Positions 1-7,626 of a DNA stretch of 35,494 nucleotides are shown in pieces (the stretch's first letter is position 1; the number at the start of each line of letters is the position of its first letter). The DNA lies in NCBI GenBank assembly GCA_024743355.1, contig JANSWS010000028.1:1-35494 (forward strand), in the 5' to 3' direction. Under the pieces are notes generated by a model. That model had not been told where the DNA came from. It was given only the letters and a program-made list of their open reading frames with translations, and did no database searches. Source of the stretch: a bacterium (lineage in GTDB: Bacteria; Planctomycetota; Planctomycetia; Pirellulales; Pirellulaceae). The translations under genes and the position numbers were made by a program.

Positions 1-480
1 GGTGTCGTGGCGGTTGGTGCGTACGCAGGCGAAAACGGATCAGGCGCATACGCTAACATTCTGCTGGGATTTGCCTCACGCATCGAATCTGCAATCAGTA
101 ACGCATTCGTCGCTGGATCGAGCGGTGATTTGGGAGGCGGATACAAGACGCATATTTCCGACGTTTATTTTGGCAGTGGTGTCACAGATTCTGACCCAAA
201 AAGTTATGTGATACATGGCACGGGTGGCAGCGGCACAGATGTCGCCGGTGCGAACGTATCACTGGCTGGCGGGATTGGCACAGGATCAGCAGACGGTGGA
301 TCGCTAAATTTCCGGACGGCAGCTGCGGGCAGCTCTGGTGCGACAGCCAATACGTTAACGACACACATGACGATCAACAGTGATGGTTTGATTTTGCTGC
401 CCACAATCCCGACCAGTGATCCCGCAGTTGCCGGTGCTCTCTGGTCAGACAGTGGCACGCTCAAAATTTCCGCAGGTTAG
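1..480 (+). CDS. Phage tail-fibre-like protein, C-terminal part (5' end outside window)
   Basis: The frame is open from base 1, so the gene begins upstream; GTG codons at 2 and 7 are not convincing starts. About 159 residues are visible, rich in Gly, Ser, Ala and Thr. They include short beta-type repeats (GSGTDVAGANVSLAGG) and end with PAVAGALWSDSGTLKISAG. A terminal 'P..aGaLW.d.gtLkiS' tail is common at the C-termini of phage fibre, appendage and head-fibre proteins, where it closes a trimeric beta structure. The gene stops with TAG. The family and its position at the end of a structural module are inferred from composition and this tail. The receptor-binding role is a guess. Confidence 0.6.
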   Translation, partial: GVVAVGAYAGENGSGAYANILLGFASRIESAISNAFVAGSSGDLGGGYKTHISDVYFGSGVTDSDPKSYVIHGTGGSGTDVAGANVSLAGGIGTGSADGGSLNFRTAAAGSSGATANTLTTHMTINSDGLILLPTIPTSDPAVAGALWSDSGTLKISAG

Positions 481-527
481 CGACGGCCAGAACACATACA
501 TATGCGCGGACATACTGACCAACGCAG

Positions 528-737
528 TTGCCTATTGGCCCCGATAACACTGCTTCAATTACCGTTATTGACAGTGGGGCTGGTTGTAACGACGAAACAC
601 TCTACGCACCCGCCCAGGCTTGGGCAGGGCAGGTGCAAGGTGCAACACTCAAAGCGAGCCAGTGGATCGCAAGCGGACTCACCGCCTTGAGCATGTCGCA
701 GTTCGAAGCTCTACTGCCGGCTCCTGAACCCGCCTAA
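528..737 (+). CDS. Small hypothetical protein, possible structural accessory
   Basis: This 69-residue frame starts at TTG because a TGA at 516-518 closes it upstream and no ATG or GTG precedes the conserved-looking text. I see no clear ribosome binding site. The product is Ala-rich with few charges (SITVIDSGAGCNDETLYAPAQA) and reads like a real protein, in contrast to the overlapping Pro/Arg-rich frame at 502-690. It lies between the fibre-like gene and another small beta-type protein, so a virion role is possible. I do not recognise a family and the start is uncertain. Confidence 0.4.
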   Translation: MPIGPDNTASITVIDSGAGCNDETLYAPAQAWAGQVQGATLKASQWIASGLTALSMSQFEALLPAPEPA

Positions 738-760
738 GTTCTTCGTCATACGAGAAAGCC

Positions 761-1072
761 ATGCCAGCCATCAGCAACAACGAAACCGTCAGCATCACGG
801 CCAACGGCGCGTCGCAGTGGCTGGCCCTGCGGGACGGACTCAACAAGATTTCCTTCACGGGCGTCGGTGCAGCCAGCATCACCGTCTACGAGTCGGTGGG
901 TGACACGTCGGCGGAAGCCGACGCCAATGAGTCGATCGCCCAGGAAAGCGGAAGCGATGTTTCCTTCAGCGGCACCAATCGGCAAGTCATGATCTACGGC
1001 CCAGGATTCGTCCGGGCGCAAGTCTCGGGCTACTCCACGCCCATCTCCATGCAGCGGGTCTACCCGAGCTGA
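761..1072 (+). CDS. Small beta-rich hypothetical protein, probable virion accessory
   Basis: The 103-residue product begins at ATG. It is Ser/Thr/Ala-rich with alternating hydrophobic residues (ETVSITANGASQWLALRDG, VGAASITVYESVG, QVMIYGPGFVRAQVSGY), the pattern of a small beta-sandwich as in many phage structural accessory or decoration proteins. No signal peptide, membrane segment or catalytic motif is visible. The ribosome binding site is weak. Its place just after the fibre-like gene supports a virion role, but the function is unknown. Confidence 0.6.
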   Translation: MPAISNNETVSITANGASQWLALRDGLNKISFTGVGAASITVYESVGDTSAEADANESIAQESGSDVSFSGTNRQVMIYGPGFVRAQVSGYSTPISMQRVYPS

Positions 1073-1132
1073 CACGCATCGCCCGGAATCTGGTCGAACA
1101 GGATGGAACCAGAAACCTACCGGGAGATGTAA

Positions 1133-2251
1133 ATGGCGAGACTCGCTAGCCAAGAACGCCTTGGTTTTTTCCCCCTGCCATTGCCGGTCGTCGATCTGAT
1201 CGCCGAAGTGATCCAAGAGGTTCACGAAGAGGCGGTGATCTGCGACCCATGCGCAGGCGAAGGAGAAGCCGTCCAGGCACTCGCAAACAAACTCGGGCTC
1301 GACGAGTCACGCATCGTCGCCTGTGAGCTACACGAAGGACGAAGCCGAGCCCTCAAGGCACGGCTGCCCACGGCGGTCGTCACCGAGCGCACCGACTTCC
1401 AGTCGAGCGCCTTCTATACCGGCAGAGCATCCATGCTCTACCTCAATCCGCCCTACGATCACGAGCTGGGTCACTCGGCCAGATCCGAGCAGATGTTCCT
1501 GGCTAAGGCGACGACCGCTCTCAGGCCCGGAGGCTTGCTGGCCTTCGTCCTACCGCGGCGCGTGCTGATGAACACCGGACCGATCAAGCTGTTCCTGCAC
1601 AACTGGTTTCAGAACATCGGCTCGTTCGACTTCCCGAAAGAAGTCCGCAAGTTCGATGAATGCGTGGTCCTCGCCCAGAAGCGAAAGAAGGCCAAGACGG
1701 ATCGCTACCCGCCATGGCAGTTCCCCATGCTCAACATGGATCTGATGTGGCAAGCGAACTACAAGCTGCGGCCCGGAGAACTGTTCGAGTTCCGCAAGGT
1801 CGCCTACGACGATCAAGAACTGCGGGGGCTGATGGACTTCGAGCAGGTCGTCGAGGACATCCAAAGGCGGCACCAGCAAGATCGCAAGCAGGTTCGCCCA
1901 CCCCTCACGCTAGGCGAGGGGCACGTCGCCCTTCTGCTGGCGGCTGGCTACCTCAACGGTCGCATCCATAAGCCGGGAGAGCCGCCCCACGTCGTGCGCG
2001 GGACCAGCCGCAAGGGCGAACGGGTCAAAGAGACAAGCCGCACCAGCGACAACAAACACGAACGGCTGGTGATCGAAGAGAAGATCGAGCTGGTGATCCG
2101 GACCCTGGACCAGCAAGGCAATATCCGCGACATCGTGGACACGTCCACGGAAGATCAAGTGCCGGAAGAATACCGGGGCGACACCGCCGCGCTGGCTCGC
2201 AACCGAACACCGAAGATGCCAAGGGGAGGACGAATGCGCCGATGGAGCTAA
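1133..2251 (+). CDS. DUF6094-type N6-adenine DNA methyltransferase
   Basis: The 372-residue product is a Rossmann-fold, SAM-dependent methyltransferase. SAM-binding motif I is DPCAGEGEA (residues 38-46) and the catalytic motif IV is NPPYD (105-109), the signature of enzymes that methylate adenine N6 in DNA. The N-terminal 'RLGFFPLP' stretch followed by DPCAGEGEA fits the DUF6094 family seen in phages and mobile elements. The C-terminal third is charged and has no motif I recognise. It overlaps the next gene by 10 bases and leads a block with an unknown protein and the helicase, so it may protect phage DNA or act in replication. The target sequence cannot be read from here. Confidence 0.85.
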   Translation: MARLASQERLGFFPLPLPVVDLIAEVIQEVHEEAVICDPCAGEGEAVQALANKLGLDESRIVACELHEGRSRALKARLPTAVVTERTDFQSSAFYTGRASMLYLNPPYDHELGHSARSEQMFLAKATTALRPGGLLAFVLPRRVLMNTGPIKLFLHNWFQNIGSFDFPKEVRKFDECVVLAQKRKKAKTDRYPPWQFPMLNMDLMWQANYKLRPGELFEFRKVAYDDQELRGLMDFEQVVEDIQRRHQQDRKQVRPPLTLGEGHVALLLAAGYLNGRIHKPGEPPHVVRGTSRKGERVKETSRTSDNKHERLVIEEKIELVIRTLDQQGNIRDIVDTSTEDQVPEEYRGDTAALARNRTPKMPRGGRMRRWS

Positions 2252-2775
2252 ACAAACTCACGCTTAACCGTTACAGCGGGAGCGGCAAGTCCAACTCGAT
2301 CGGGCTCAAGGCTAACGCCGCCGCTCGAACGGTGGATGAACCTGCGCTGATGTTCATGTCCGTGGCCGGTCCCGCCAATCTGGTCAAGGCGGCCAAGGCG
2401 ATGGTCCAAAGCGGCAAGGACTTCGACGTAGTGGCCGACGAGATCGGTCGCTGCGGGTCGTATGACGGCGGCTACACGGTCGTCGTCACGCGGCTGCCGA
2501 AGTATTCCACCGCGCACATGATCGCCGTGGCCAAAGACCCTCAGCTACTGCTGGGCGATGCCAGTGAGCAGCTCAAGCGGTACATCCTCTCGGACCATAT
2601 CACCACGCCCGTGCTGCCCGAGTGGATGCCACACATCGAGGAAAAGCTGCGCAGCCTGGGCATGATCCAAGACATGCGGACGTTCGGCTGCAAGGCCGCC
2701 ATGGCTGAGTTCGGTTCCGAAGAACTGGACGCCATCGTTTCCACCCTAGTCAAAACCAGAAAGGCCATCGTGTGA
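2242..2775 (+). CDS. Hypothetical protein between methyltransferase and helicase
   Basis: This gene encodes 177 residues, mixed alpha/beta by eye, with no recognised catalytic motif, membrane segment or signal peptide. It starts at ATG inside the end of the methyltransferase gene behind a purine-rich AGGGGAGGA, and its TGA overlaps the GTG start of the helicase gene. The three genes therefore look translationally coupled. The central part (KDPQLLLGDASEQLKRYILSD) looks helical and the N-terminus is Ser/Gly/Lys-rich. A partner role for the helicase is inference from coupling only. Confidence 0.75.
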   Translation: MELNKLTLNRYSGSGKSNSIGLKANAAARTVDEPALMFMSVAGPANLVKAAKAMVQSGKDFDVVADEIGRCGSYDGGYTVVVTRLPKYSTAHMIAVAKDPQLLLGDASEQLKRYILSDHITTPVLPEWMPHIEEKLRSLGMIQDMRTFGCKAAMAEFGSEELDAIVSTLVKTRKAIV

Positions 2776-5700
2776 GCGAAGTCACCGAATACCTAACCGC
2801 CTACTCCGAGCAGCTCGCCGAGAAGATCGAGCAGAACTTCCAACCCTTGCACGTCAAAGGCAAGCGGGATCTCAAGCTACCCAAGATGAAGCGGTCGCTT
2901 ATCAGCGGCCAGTACGACGCCGTGGCCGGGGCCGTGAAGGCCATGCAGGAAGGCCGCAGTACCGTCTACATCAACGGGGAACTCGGGACGGGTAAGACAA
3001 CCTGTTCCATTGCAGCGGTCCACACGCACGCTCAGGGGCGGCCTTATCGGGCCATCGTCATGTGCCCGCCGCATCTCGTGGAGAAGTGGAAGCGGGAAGT
3101 GCAGACGATCCTACCCACGGCACGGCCGCGCATCATCCAGCGATACTCCGAGCTGACCACGCTGGCTCGCTTCCGCTGCAAGCCCGTGGCCGAGGAATAC
3201 TGGATCGTCAGCGAGTCCATGGCCAAGCTCGGAGCCAAGTGGAGGCCGGCTGTGCTCAAGGACCGATCCGACCCGGAGATCCTCAAGTGCCCCGGCTGCT
3301 GCGAAACCCTGATGGAGTACGACGCGGACGGTAGCGAGATCGGCTTCACGCCCATCGAGGACCTGGAGAAGCGAAGAACGAAATGCCCGTACTGCGGGGA
3401 ACTGCTCTGGCAGTGGACGCACGAATACGACCGCTGGCCGATCGCGACCTACATCCATAAGAAGATGAAGGGGCTGTTCGACTACGCCATCCTAGACGAG
3501 ATCCACCAGTGCTTCCCGGCAGAAGTCGCGGTTGCTACCGCTTCGGGCGATGTGCCAATCAGAAATGTCCAGGCGGGTGACTACGTCCGGTCGTTCGACG
3601 GCAAGCAATTGGTTTGGGCAAAGGTCACTAGAAAATGGGTGAATCAGCGGCAAGATCCCTTTGTAAAGGTGACACTCAGTAACGGTCAGTCGGTCGTTTC
3701 TACAGAGGGGCACCATTTTTACGCCAACGGACGCTGGATTGCGGCTAAGGATCTCAAGCCTGGAGACGAGCTATATGGCGAAAACGAGCAAGTACCCGCA
3801 AAATCGAATGTGCAAGCACTGCCACGAGACGTTCGAGGTGACGTTCGTGAACGCGAAGAAAGTTTTTTGTTCTCGCGAGTGCTATTGGCAAAGCATGACT
3901 GTGAAAAGAGTTCGTGTATGCGGGACGTGCGGGACGGAATATCGACCGCGTCAAAAGGACAAGAACATTCGGTTCTGCTCCTGGGAATGCCATCGTGCAT
4001 GGATGCAGACCGACGAGTACCGCAGGCTCCAGTCGCGCCCCAAGCCGAAGAGAATGACCGACGAAGGACGCCGGGCGCACTCCGAAAATATGAAACGCAA
4101 GAATCACAGCCCCGAGTTTCAGGAGATGCGGCGACAGCGGGCGCAGCAGTTGAAAGGCAAGCCATTTCCCGTGGCCAGGGGCGGGAATGGAAAGCCGGTG
4201 CCGAGGGAGCAGGCGATGCTCGCCGAGAGGTTGGGTATGGAATGCGAAGCTCGTGTGACGACGGGAATCAAGAATTGGAAATGGCTCGGGATCGACGTGG
4301 CGGACCTGGATCACAAGATTGCGATAGAGGTAGATGGTCCAAGCCACAATACAAAGCAGCAAAAGGACCGGGATCGCCGGAAAGATTTGATCTACAAGTC
4401 GCTCGGGTGGACCGTGATCCGAGTCAAAAAATCCGATGCCGAAGCGAATCTGGACTCGATAGCCATGATGGTGTCCCATCTGCGATTTGTGTCCACTCGG
4501 TTGAATACCTCGATCGGAACGACGATGTTGTTTATGACTTAGAGGTCGAAGGTACACACTGCTATTTTGCGGGTGGAGTGCTGGTTCATAATTGCCAAGG
4601 CGACGACACGCTGGCGGCCATCTCGGCATCCAAGTTGGCGTGCTCCGTTCCGCGAGTCATTACGCTCACTGGCACGTTCCTCAACGGCTACGCGCATAGC
4701 ATTCAGCACTTGCTGTTCCGCTTGGAACCGAAGTCGCTGCAAGCGATGGGCTTCCAGTACGGAGAAACCAAGCGGTTTGCCGAACGCTACGGACGCCTGG
4801 AGCGGACGCTCAAGGTCAAAGTCGCTGAGTCCAATAAGACGGGCCGGGGCTCCAGGGCTCGCGGGAGCGTCAAGGTTCGGCCAGGAATCATGCCCACCCT
4901 GTTCGGCGATCATCTGCTGGAGAACTCGGTGTTCCTCAAGCTGACCGACATCGCCGACGACTTGCCACCCATCAGCCGCACGGTGCAGCCGGTGGCCATG
5001 GACGAAGAGCAGGCGGCAGCCTATCGCCAACTGGAATCGGCCATGGCGCAGGCGGTTCAGATAGCCATGGAGACGAAGGACCATCGGCTTATCATGCGAA
5101 TCGTCGTGGCCCTCATGGGATACCCGGATCATCCCCACGGCTGGGGACCGATCGGATACGAAACCGAAGACGGCAAGTGGGTACATATTGTCACGCCCAA
5201 GGAACTCGATCGGGACATGATCCGGCCCAAGGAACGGCAGATGATGGACTTCGTCCGCTCGGAAGTCAGTCAGGGACGCAAGTGCGCCATCTTCTGCGAG
5301 ATGACGGACAAGCGAGACGTGCAGCCACGGGTGCAAGAACTGCTCAAGCGGGTTGGAGTCACGTCGGCCATCCTCCGCAGCGGTAAGGTGCCGACCACCA
5401 AGCGTGAGGAATGGATCGAAAAATGGATGCCGAAGGTGGATGCCCTGATCGTCAATCCACGGTGCTGCGAGACTGGCCTGGATCTGTTTCGCAAGTCGAA
5501 CTCGATGTTCGGCGGCTACACCTACAACGTGCCCACGCTGTTCTGGTATCAGATCCCGACAAAAACCTCGACGTTCCGGCAGGCCAGCGGTCGCTCGTGG
5601 CGGCTCGGGCAAGAAATGTCCTGCAAGGTTGTCTCGACCTATTACGAGAGCACAATGCAGTCACGCTTGGCCCAGCTCATGGCTCAGAAGATCCAGGCGA

Positions 5701-5831
5701 GCGAAGCGATGGACGGCAGATTCAGCGAGGACGGGCTGGCTGCGCTCAGTGAGGCGGGCGGATCACTCGGAATCGAGCTGGCCAAGCAGCTCCTGGAGTC
5801 GCTCAAGGGAAGGTTCTCAATCGCGGGGTAA
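2772..5831 (+). CDS. SNF2/DEAD-like superfamily 2 helicase interrupted by an intein
   Basis: The GTG-started precursor has 1019 residues. Helicase motif I is GELGTGKTT (69-77). A zinc-binding insert carries CPGC (173-176) and CPYC (205-208). Motif II is DEIH (242-245). Residues 247-607 are an intein that begins with Cys and ends VLVHN before Cys608. Motif III-like LTGTFLNG follows, and motif VI is RQASGRSWRLGQ (936-947), typical of SNF2-type ATPases. Splicing would leave a 658-residue helicase joined as DEIHQ/CQGDD, so the unspliced ATPase site is split. The likely role is ATP-driven DNA translocation or remodelling in replication or recombination; the substrate is unknown. An endonuclease gene lies in the +1 frame within the intein. 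Confidence 0.88.
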   Translation: MSEVTEYLTAYSEQLAEKIEQNFQPLHVKGKRDLKLPKMKRSLISGQYDAVAGAVKAMQEGRSTVYINGELGTGKTTCSIAAVHTHAQGRPYRAIVMCPPHLVEKWKREVQTILPTARPRIIQRYSELTTLARFRCKPVAEEYWIVSESMAKLGAKWRPAVLKDRSDPEILKCPGCCETLMEYDADGSEIGFTPIEDLEKRRTKCPYCGELLWQWTHEYDRWPIATYIHKKMKGLFDYAILDEIHQCFPAEVAVATASGDVPIRNVQAGDYVRSFDGKQLVWAKVTRKWVNQRQDPFVKVTLSNGQSVVSTEGHHFYANGRWIAAKDLKPGDELYGENEQVPAKSNVQALPRDVRGDVREREESFLFSRVLLAKHDCEKSSCMRDVRDGISTASKGQEHSVLLLGMPSCMDADRRVPQAPVAPQAEENDRRRTPGALRKYETQESQPRVSGDAATAGAAVERQAISRGQGREWKAGAEGAGDARREVGYGMRSSCDDGNQELEMARDRRGGPGSQDCDRGRWSKPQYKAAKGPGSPERFDLQVARVDRDPSQKIRCRSESGLDSHDGVPSAICVHSVEYLDRNDDVVYDLEVEGTHCYFAGGVLVHNCQGDDTLAAISASKLACSVPRVITLTGTFLNGYAHSIQHLLFRLEPKSLQAMGFQYGETKRFAERYGRLERTLKVKVAESNKTGRGSRARGSVKVRPGIMPTLFGDHLLENSVFLKLTDIADDLPPISRTVQPVAMDEEQAAAYRQLESAMAQAVQIAMETKDHRLIMRIVVALMGYPDHPHGWGPIGYETEDGKWVHIVTPKELDRDMIRPKERQMMDFVRSEVSQGRKCAIFCEMTDKRDVQPRVQELLKRVGVTSAILRSGKVPTTKREEWIEKWMPKVDALIVNPRCCETGLDLFRKSNSMFGGYTYNVPTLFWYQIPTKTSTFRQASGRSWRLGQEMSCKVVSTYYESTMQSRLAQLMAQKIQASEAMDGRFSEDGLAALSEAGGSLGIELAKQLLESLKGRFSIAG
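3510..4592 (+). mobile_element. Intein (361 residues) in the helicase motif II
   Basis: The element starts with Cys1 followed by a Hint-type N-terminal splicing half with block A (AVATASGDVPIRNVQAGDYV) and block B (STEGHHFYANGRW). It ends with block F (VYDLEVEGTHCYF) and block G (VLVHN), followed by Cys+1. These are the expected nucleophiles and terminal Asn for protein splicing. The two halves total about 135 residues, the size of a mini-intein. The roughly 225 residues between them resemble no domain in the precursor frame; that DNA encodes the zinc-finger endonuclease in another frame. Insertion at the ATPase motif is typical of inteins, which favour sites that are hard to lose. Confidence 0.9.
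3775..4542 (+). CDS. Vsr-like (EDxHD-type) homing endonuclease, overprinted inside the intein
   Basis: This 255-residue protein is in the +1 frame relative to the helicase and lies wholly inside the intein. ATG 3775 was chosen over the in-frame TTG at 3739 because GGAG sits at 3762-3765. The N-terminus has two matching zinc fingers, C13-x2-C16-x15-C32-x3-C36 and C49-x2-C52-x15-C68-x3-C72. The C-terminal nuclease core is of the Vsr/PD-(D/E)XK type, with IAIEVDGPSH (E185, D187, H191), RRKDLIYKSLGW and VIRVKK. Related EDxHD enzymes serve as homing endonucleases of inteins and introns. The last residues overlap DNA that also encodes intein block F. Its likely role is cutting intein-less helicase alleles so the element spreads. 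Confidence 0.85.
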   Translation: MAKTSKYPQNRMCKHCHETFEVTFVNAKKVFCSRECYWQSMTVKRVRVCGTCGTEYRPRQKDKNIRFCSWECHRAWMQTDEYRRLQSRPKPKRMTDEGRRAHSENMKRKNHSPEFQEMRRQRAQQLKGKPFPVARGGNGKPVPREQAMLAERLGMECEARVTTGIKNWKWLGIDVADLDHKIAIEVDGPSHNTKQQKDRDRRKDLIYKSLGWTVIRVKKSDAEANLDSIAMMVSHLRFVSTRLNTSIGTTMLFMT

Positions 5832-5835
5832 GGTT

Positions 5836-6048
5836 ATGGATTGGCAATTGATCGGGGCGGTAGCGATTCTCTACGCGGTGATCTGCTGGGGCTTCTTTCC
5901 GTTCATCCTGCAAGAGGCGGACAAGGAGTTCAGCTATTGGCGCGGGCTGGAAGGCACGCACGTCCTGCTGGCCATCTTGGCTGGGTTCGTGGGCACGATC
6001 TACGGCGTGGCGTGGGCGCTCACCGTCATCTGTCAGCGGCTCTTCTGA
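5836..6048 (+). CDS. Small membrane protein with two transmembrane segments
   Basis: The 70-residue product starts at ATG, four bases after the helicase stop, behind a TAAGG site. Residues about 5-25 (LIGAVAILYAVICWGFFPFI) and 44-66 are hydrophobic and separated by a charged stretch (QEADKEFSYWRGLEG), giving two predicted membrane spans. The size and topology would suit a holin or other small inner-membrane phage protein, but no lysis gene is visible nearby, so that identity is only a possibility. Confidence 0.7.
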   Translation: MDWQLIGAVAILYAVICWGFFPFILQEADKEFSYWRGLEGTHVLLAILAGFVGTIYGVAWALTVICQRLF

Positions 6049-6095
6049 CACGAAGGCGGGCACTTCGAGTCGGGATGGTAAGGAGGAAGCCATCC

Positions 6096-6437
6096 ATGAT
6101 CGAAGTCAAACGCCACGGCGGGGGCCTGGAGTATTCATGCACCCGCTGCGACACGAACGAATATCCGGGCACGGCTCTGCTGCCCACCAGAACATGGTGG
6201 CGCGGTAAGCCGCCCAAGATTTGCTACAAGTGCCTCCGTCACGAGGTCAGGCAACCGGCCAGAACGCAGTGGGCGTTCAACCGCATCGCTCAGGCGGTGG
6301 TCGAGTGCCAAGTCGAGCTTCTCAATCCGCATCATCTACGTTGGTGGATCGTGGACTGGGTGGGCATCAAAGTCGAAGGCGTGTCCGACGGACGGATCGC
6401 CGCAGCAGTATGGAGAATCCTCAAGCATGAGTGCTAA
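6096..6437 (+). CDS. Small zinc-ribbon-like hypothetical protein
   Basis: The 113-residue product starts at ATG 6096, preceded by a strong AAGGAGG at 6080-6086. This site rules out the longer upstream frame, which overlaps the membrane-protein gene. CTRC (residues 16-19) and CYKC further on form a probable zinc ribbon. The C-terminal half is helical with several Trp residues (LRWWIVDWVGIKVEGV). The first part of the ribbon, around SCTRCDT, resembles the start of the protein at 11896-12219. Nucleic-acid or protein binding is likely but the function is unknown. Confidence 0.75.
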   Translation: MIEVKRHGGGLEYSCTRCDTNEYPGTALLPTRTWWRGKPPKICYKCLRHEVRQPARTQWAFNRIAQAVVECQVELLNPHHLRWWIVDWVGIKVEGVSDGRIAAAVWRILKHEC

Positions 6438-6819
6438 GTTCACGGTCGGGCAAGTCGTCTGGTATGTCGGCGGCATTCAGACCTACCAAAGCGGGAGCGA
6501 GTTCGGCGAGCCGCAGGAAGCCACGATCACCAAGATCGGACGCAAGTGGGTCTACTTCCGCTGCAAAGACAGTCCGGAGTGGAGGGACGACGATCGCTTC
6601 GCACCCGAGGAACGGAAGTGGCGCGGCGGCTGGCAGGTGGACGGCGGGGACTGGCGCTCACCGGGAACGGTGTACGACGACCTACAAGTCTTTCAAGACC
6701 TGGAAGAGAAGGACCGGCTCGATCGGTTCCTCAAGAATCAGTTCGGCTACCACAACCAAGAGCTGACGCTGGATCAGCTCCGACGCATCGCGGCCATCGT
6801 AAAGGAGGGGAAAGAGTGA
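6427..6819 (+). CDS. Hypothetical protein with N-terminal beta-barrel-like segment
   Basis: The 130-residue product begins KFTVGQVVWYVG...EATITKIGRKWVYF, a short-strand pattern often seen at the N-terminus of small phage proteins of unknown role. The rest is charged and probably helical (EEKDRLDRFLKNQFG, LDQLRRIAAIVKEGKE). It overlaps the preceding gene by 11 bases and the next by 4, so it is probably co-translated with them. No catalytic motif is seen. Confidence 0.75.
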   Translation: MSAKFTVGQVVWYVGGIQTYQSGSEFGEPQEATITKIGRKWVYFRCKDSPEWRDDDRFAPEERKWRGGWQVDGGDWRSPGTVYDDLQVFQDLEEKDRLDRFLKNQFGYHNQELTLDQLRRIAAIVKEGKE

Positions 6820-7169
6820 AAGTCATCAAGTGGCGATACACGATCGCGAGGCTGCTGGACCGCGTGTACCGCAAGTGGTGCTGGGTGGATCTATTCGAGT
6901 GGGCCTGTGGGGAGCGAAACTGGCAAGACATCAACCCGGATTGCCGGGACGCGGAAGCCAGCAACCAGCCGCATTGCTGGTGCCGGAAGCGGGAGCACCC
7001 CAACCCCAGCCAGTTGCAAGAGCCGCAAGCCGAGCACTGTAGCTGTGGAGTATCTCTCAAAGGCGAAGTCTGGGCCGGCCAAGGAAGGTGCCAAATGTGC
7101 TGGGAAGACTATTGCGCTCGCGAGTGGTGGAAGAGAGTCAGCCCGCCTGGAGACACAAACCTTCCGTAA
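6816..7169 (+). CDS. Cys/Trp-rich hypothetical protein
   Basis: GTG 6816 follows AAGGAGGGG within the upstream gene's end and is preferred over much longer upstream starts in this frame. The 117-residue product has many Cys residues in CxC, CSC and CQMC arrangements (HCWCRKREH, HCSCGVSLKGEV, GRCQMCWEDYC), suggesting one or two zinc sites, and many Trp residues. The family is unknown. Confidence 0.65.
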   Translation: MKVIKWRYTIARLLDRVYRKWCWVDLFEWACGERNWQDINPDCRDAEASNQPHCWCRKREHPNPSQLQEPQAEHCSCGVSLKGEVWAGQGRCQMCWEDYCAREWWKRVSPPGDTNLP

Positions 7170-7246
7170 CGCAGTCGCGAAGAGAGAGAGGGGGGGAAGC
7201 AAGTCGCTGACCCGCAGAAGTAAACAACCGAAGCGGATTTGTACCC

Positions 7247-7384
7247 ATGGAGTACCCAAACCAATTTATCGGAATCATCCTGATCCTAGTCGGCTGTATG
7301 GCCGTTCTAGCAACCGGACCCGTCGGACTGCTCATCGTCGCGATCGGGCTGTTCATGATGTTCTACGCGGATCACATCAAGTAA
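7247..7384 (+). CDS. Tiny membrane protein (45 residues)
   Basis: An ATG frame gives MEYPNQFIGIILILVGCMAV and then a Gly/Pro turn (ATGPVG) and a second hydrophobic run to FMMFYADHIK. This is two closely spaced membrane segments in 45 residues. The ribosome binding site is weak. Nothing identifies a function. Composition and position between two other small genes make it more than a chance frame. Confidence 0.5.
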   Translation: MEYPNQFIGIILILVGCMAVLATGPVGLLIVAIGLFMMFYADHIK

Positions 7385-7417
7385 AGACCTTTTTGAACAA
7401 GAGGTAGACTGGGCAAG

Positions 7418-7504
7418 ATGGCGACTGCAATACTGACAATCGTACTCATAGCCGGACTCGCTGTGTTCGCGGGCTGGCTGGTGGAACGATGGAGTCGCGT
7501 TTGA
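7418..7504 (+). CDS. Very small single-span membrane peptide (28 residues)
   Basis: The frame ATG 7418 to TGA 7504 encodes MATAILTIVLIAGLAVFAGW followed by LVERWSRV: one hydrophobic helix with a basic C-terminal end. The start is preceded by GGGCAAG, a poor ribosome binding site. It sits immediately before a promoter cassette and could be the last gene of the upstream transcript. It is reported because of the clean helix-plus-charge pattern; a chance frame is possible. Confidence 0.35.
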   Translation: MATAILTIVLIAGLAVFAGWLVERWSRV

Positions 7505-7537
7505 CCAAGGAAAAACCAGGGTGAAACGCGAGTTTGA

Positions 7538-7578
7538 GCGCCTTACCTGTGCCCGAACTGGGCCAATATAGATAGAGG
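7538..7578 (+). promoter_or_regulatory. Cassette promoter motif, copy 1
   Basis: The first GCGCC is at 7538, a variant GTGCC at 7549, GAACTGGGCC follows, and TATAGA is at 7567-7572. The distance from GCGCC to TATAG is 29 nt, as in all other copies. It lies between the 28-residue peptide gene and the gene at 7627. The A-rich stretch upstream does not make a good terminator hairpin here. Confidence 0.65.
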
Positions 7579-7600
7579 GGGAAGTCTTACCAGCTTCCCC
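7578..7600 (+). promoter_or_regulatory. TTACCA hairpin, copy 1
   Basis: GGGGAAG pairs with CTTCCCC around the 9-nt loop TCTTACCAG. It starts a few bases after the TATAGA box, so it would form the 5' end of the transcript, and is followed by the CTTGGAG ribosome binding site at 7614-7620. Confidence 0.7.
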
Positions 7601-7626
7601 AGGAACCGAAAACCTTGGAGAACCCG

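Noticed and set aside
502..690. 62-codon plus-strand frame starting with ATG
   Set aside because: Its product is Ser/Gln/Pro/Arg-rich and unlike a folded protein. The overlapping 528-737 frame looks better despite its TTG start.
3739..3774. TTG 3739 as the start of the endonuclease
   Set aside because: ATG 3775 has GGAG at a proper distance, and the extra 12 residues overlap the intein splicing domain without adding a motif.
4539..5612. 357-codon minus-strand open frame opposite the helicase
   Set aside because: It is the antisense of a strongly supported helicase with motifs on the plus strand. It has an Arg/His/Leu-rich shadow composition, no motifs, and there are no other minus-strand genes.
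5836..6048. Calling the 70-residue membrane protein a holin
   Set aside because: Size and two spans fit, but there is no endolysin or spanin nearby, and many small phage membrane proteins look the same.
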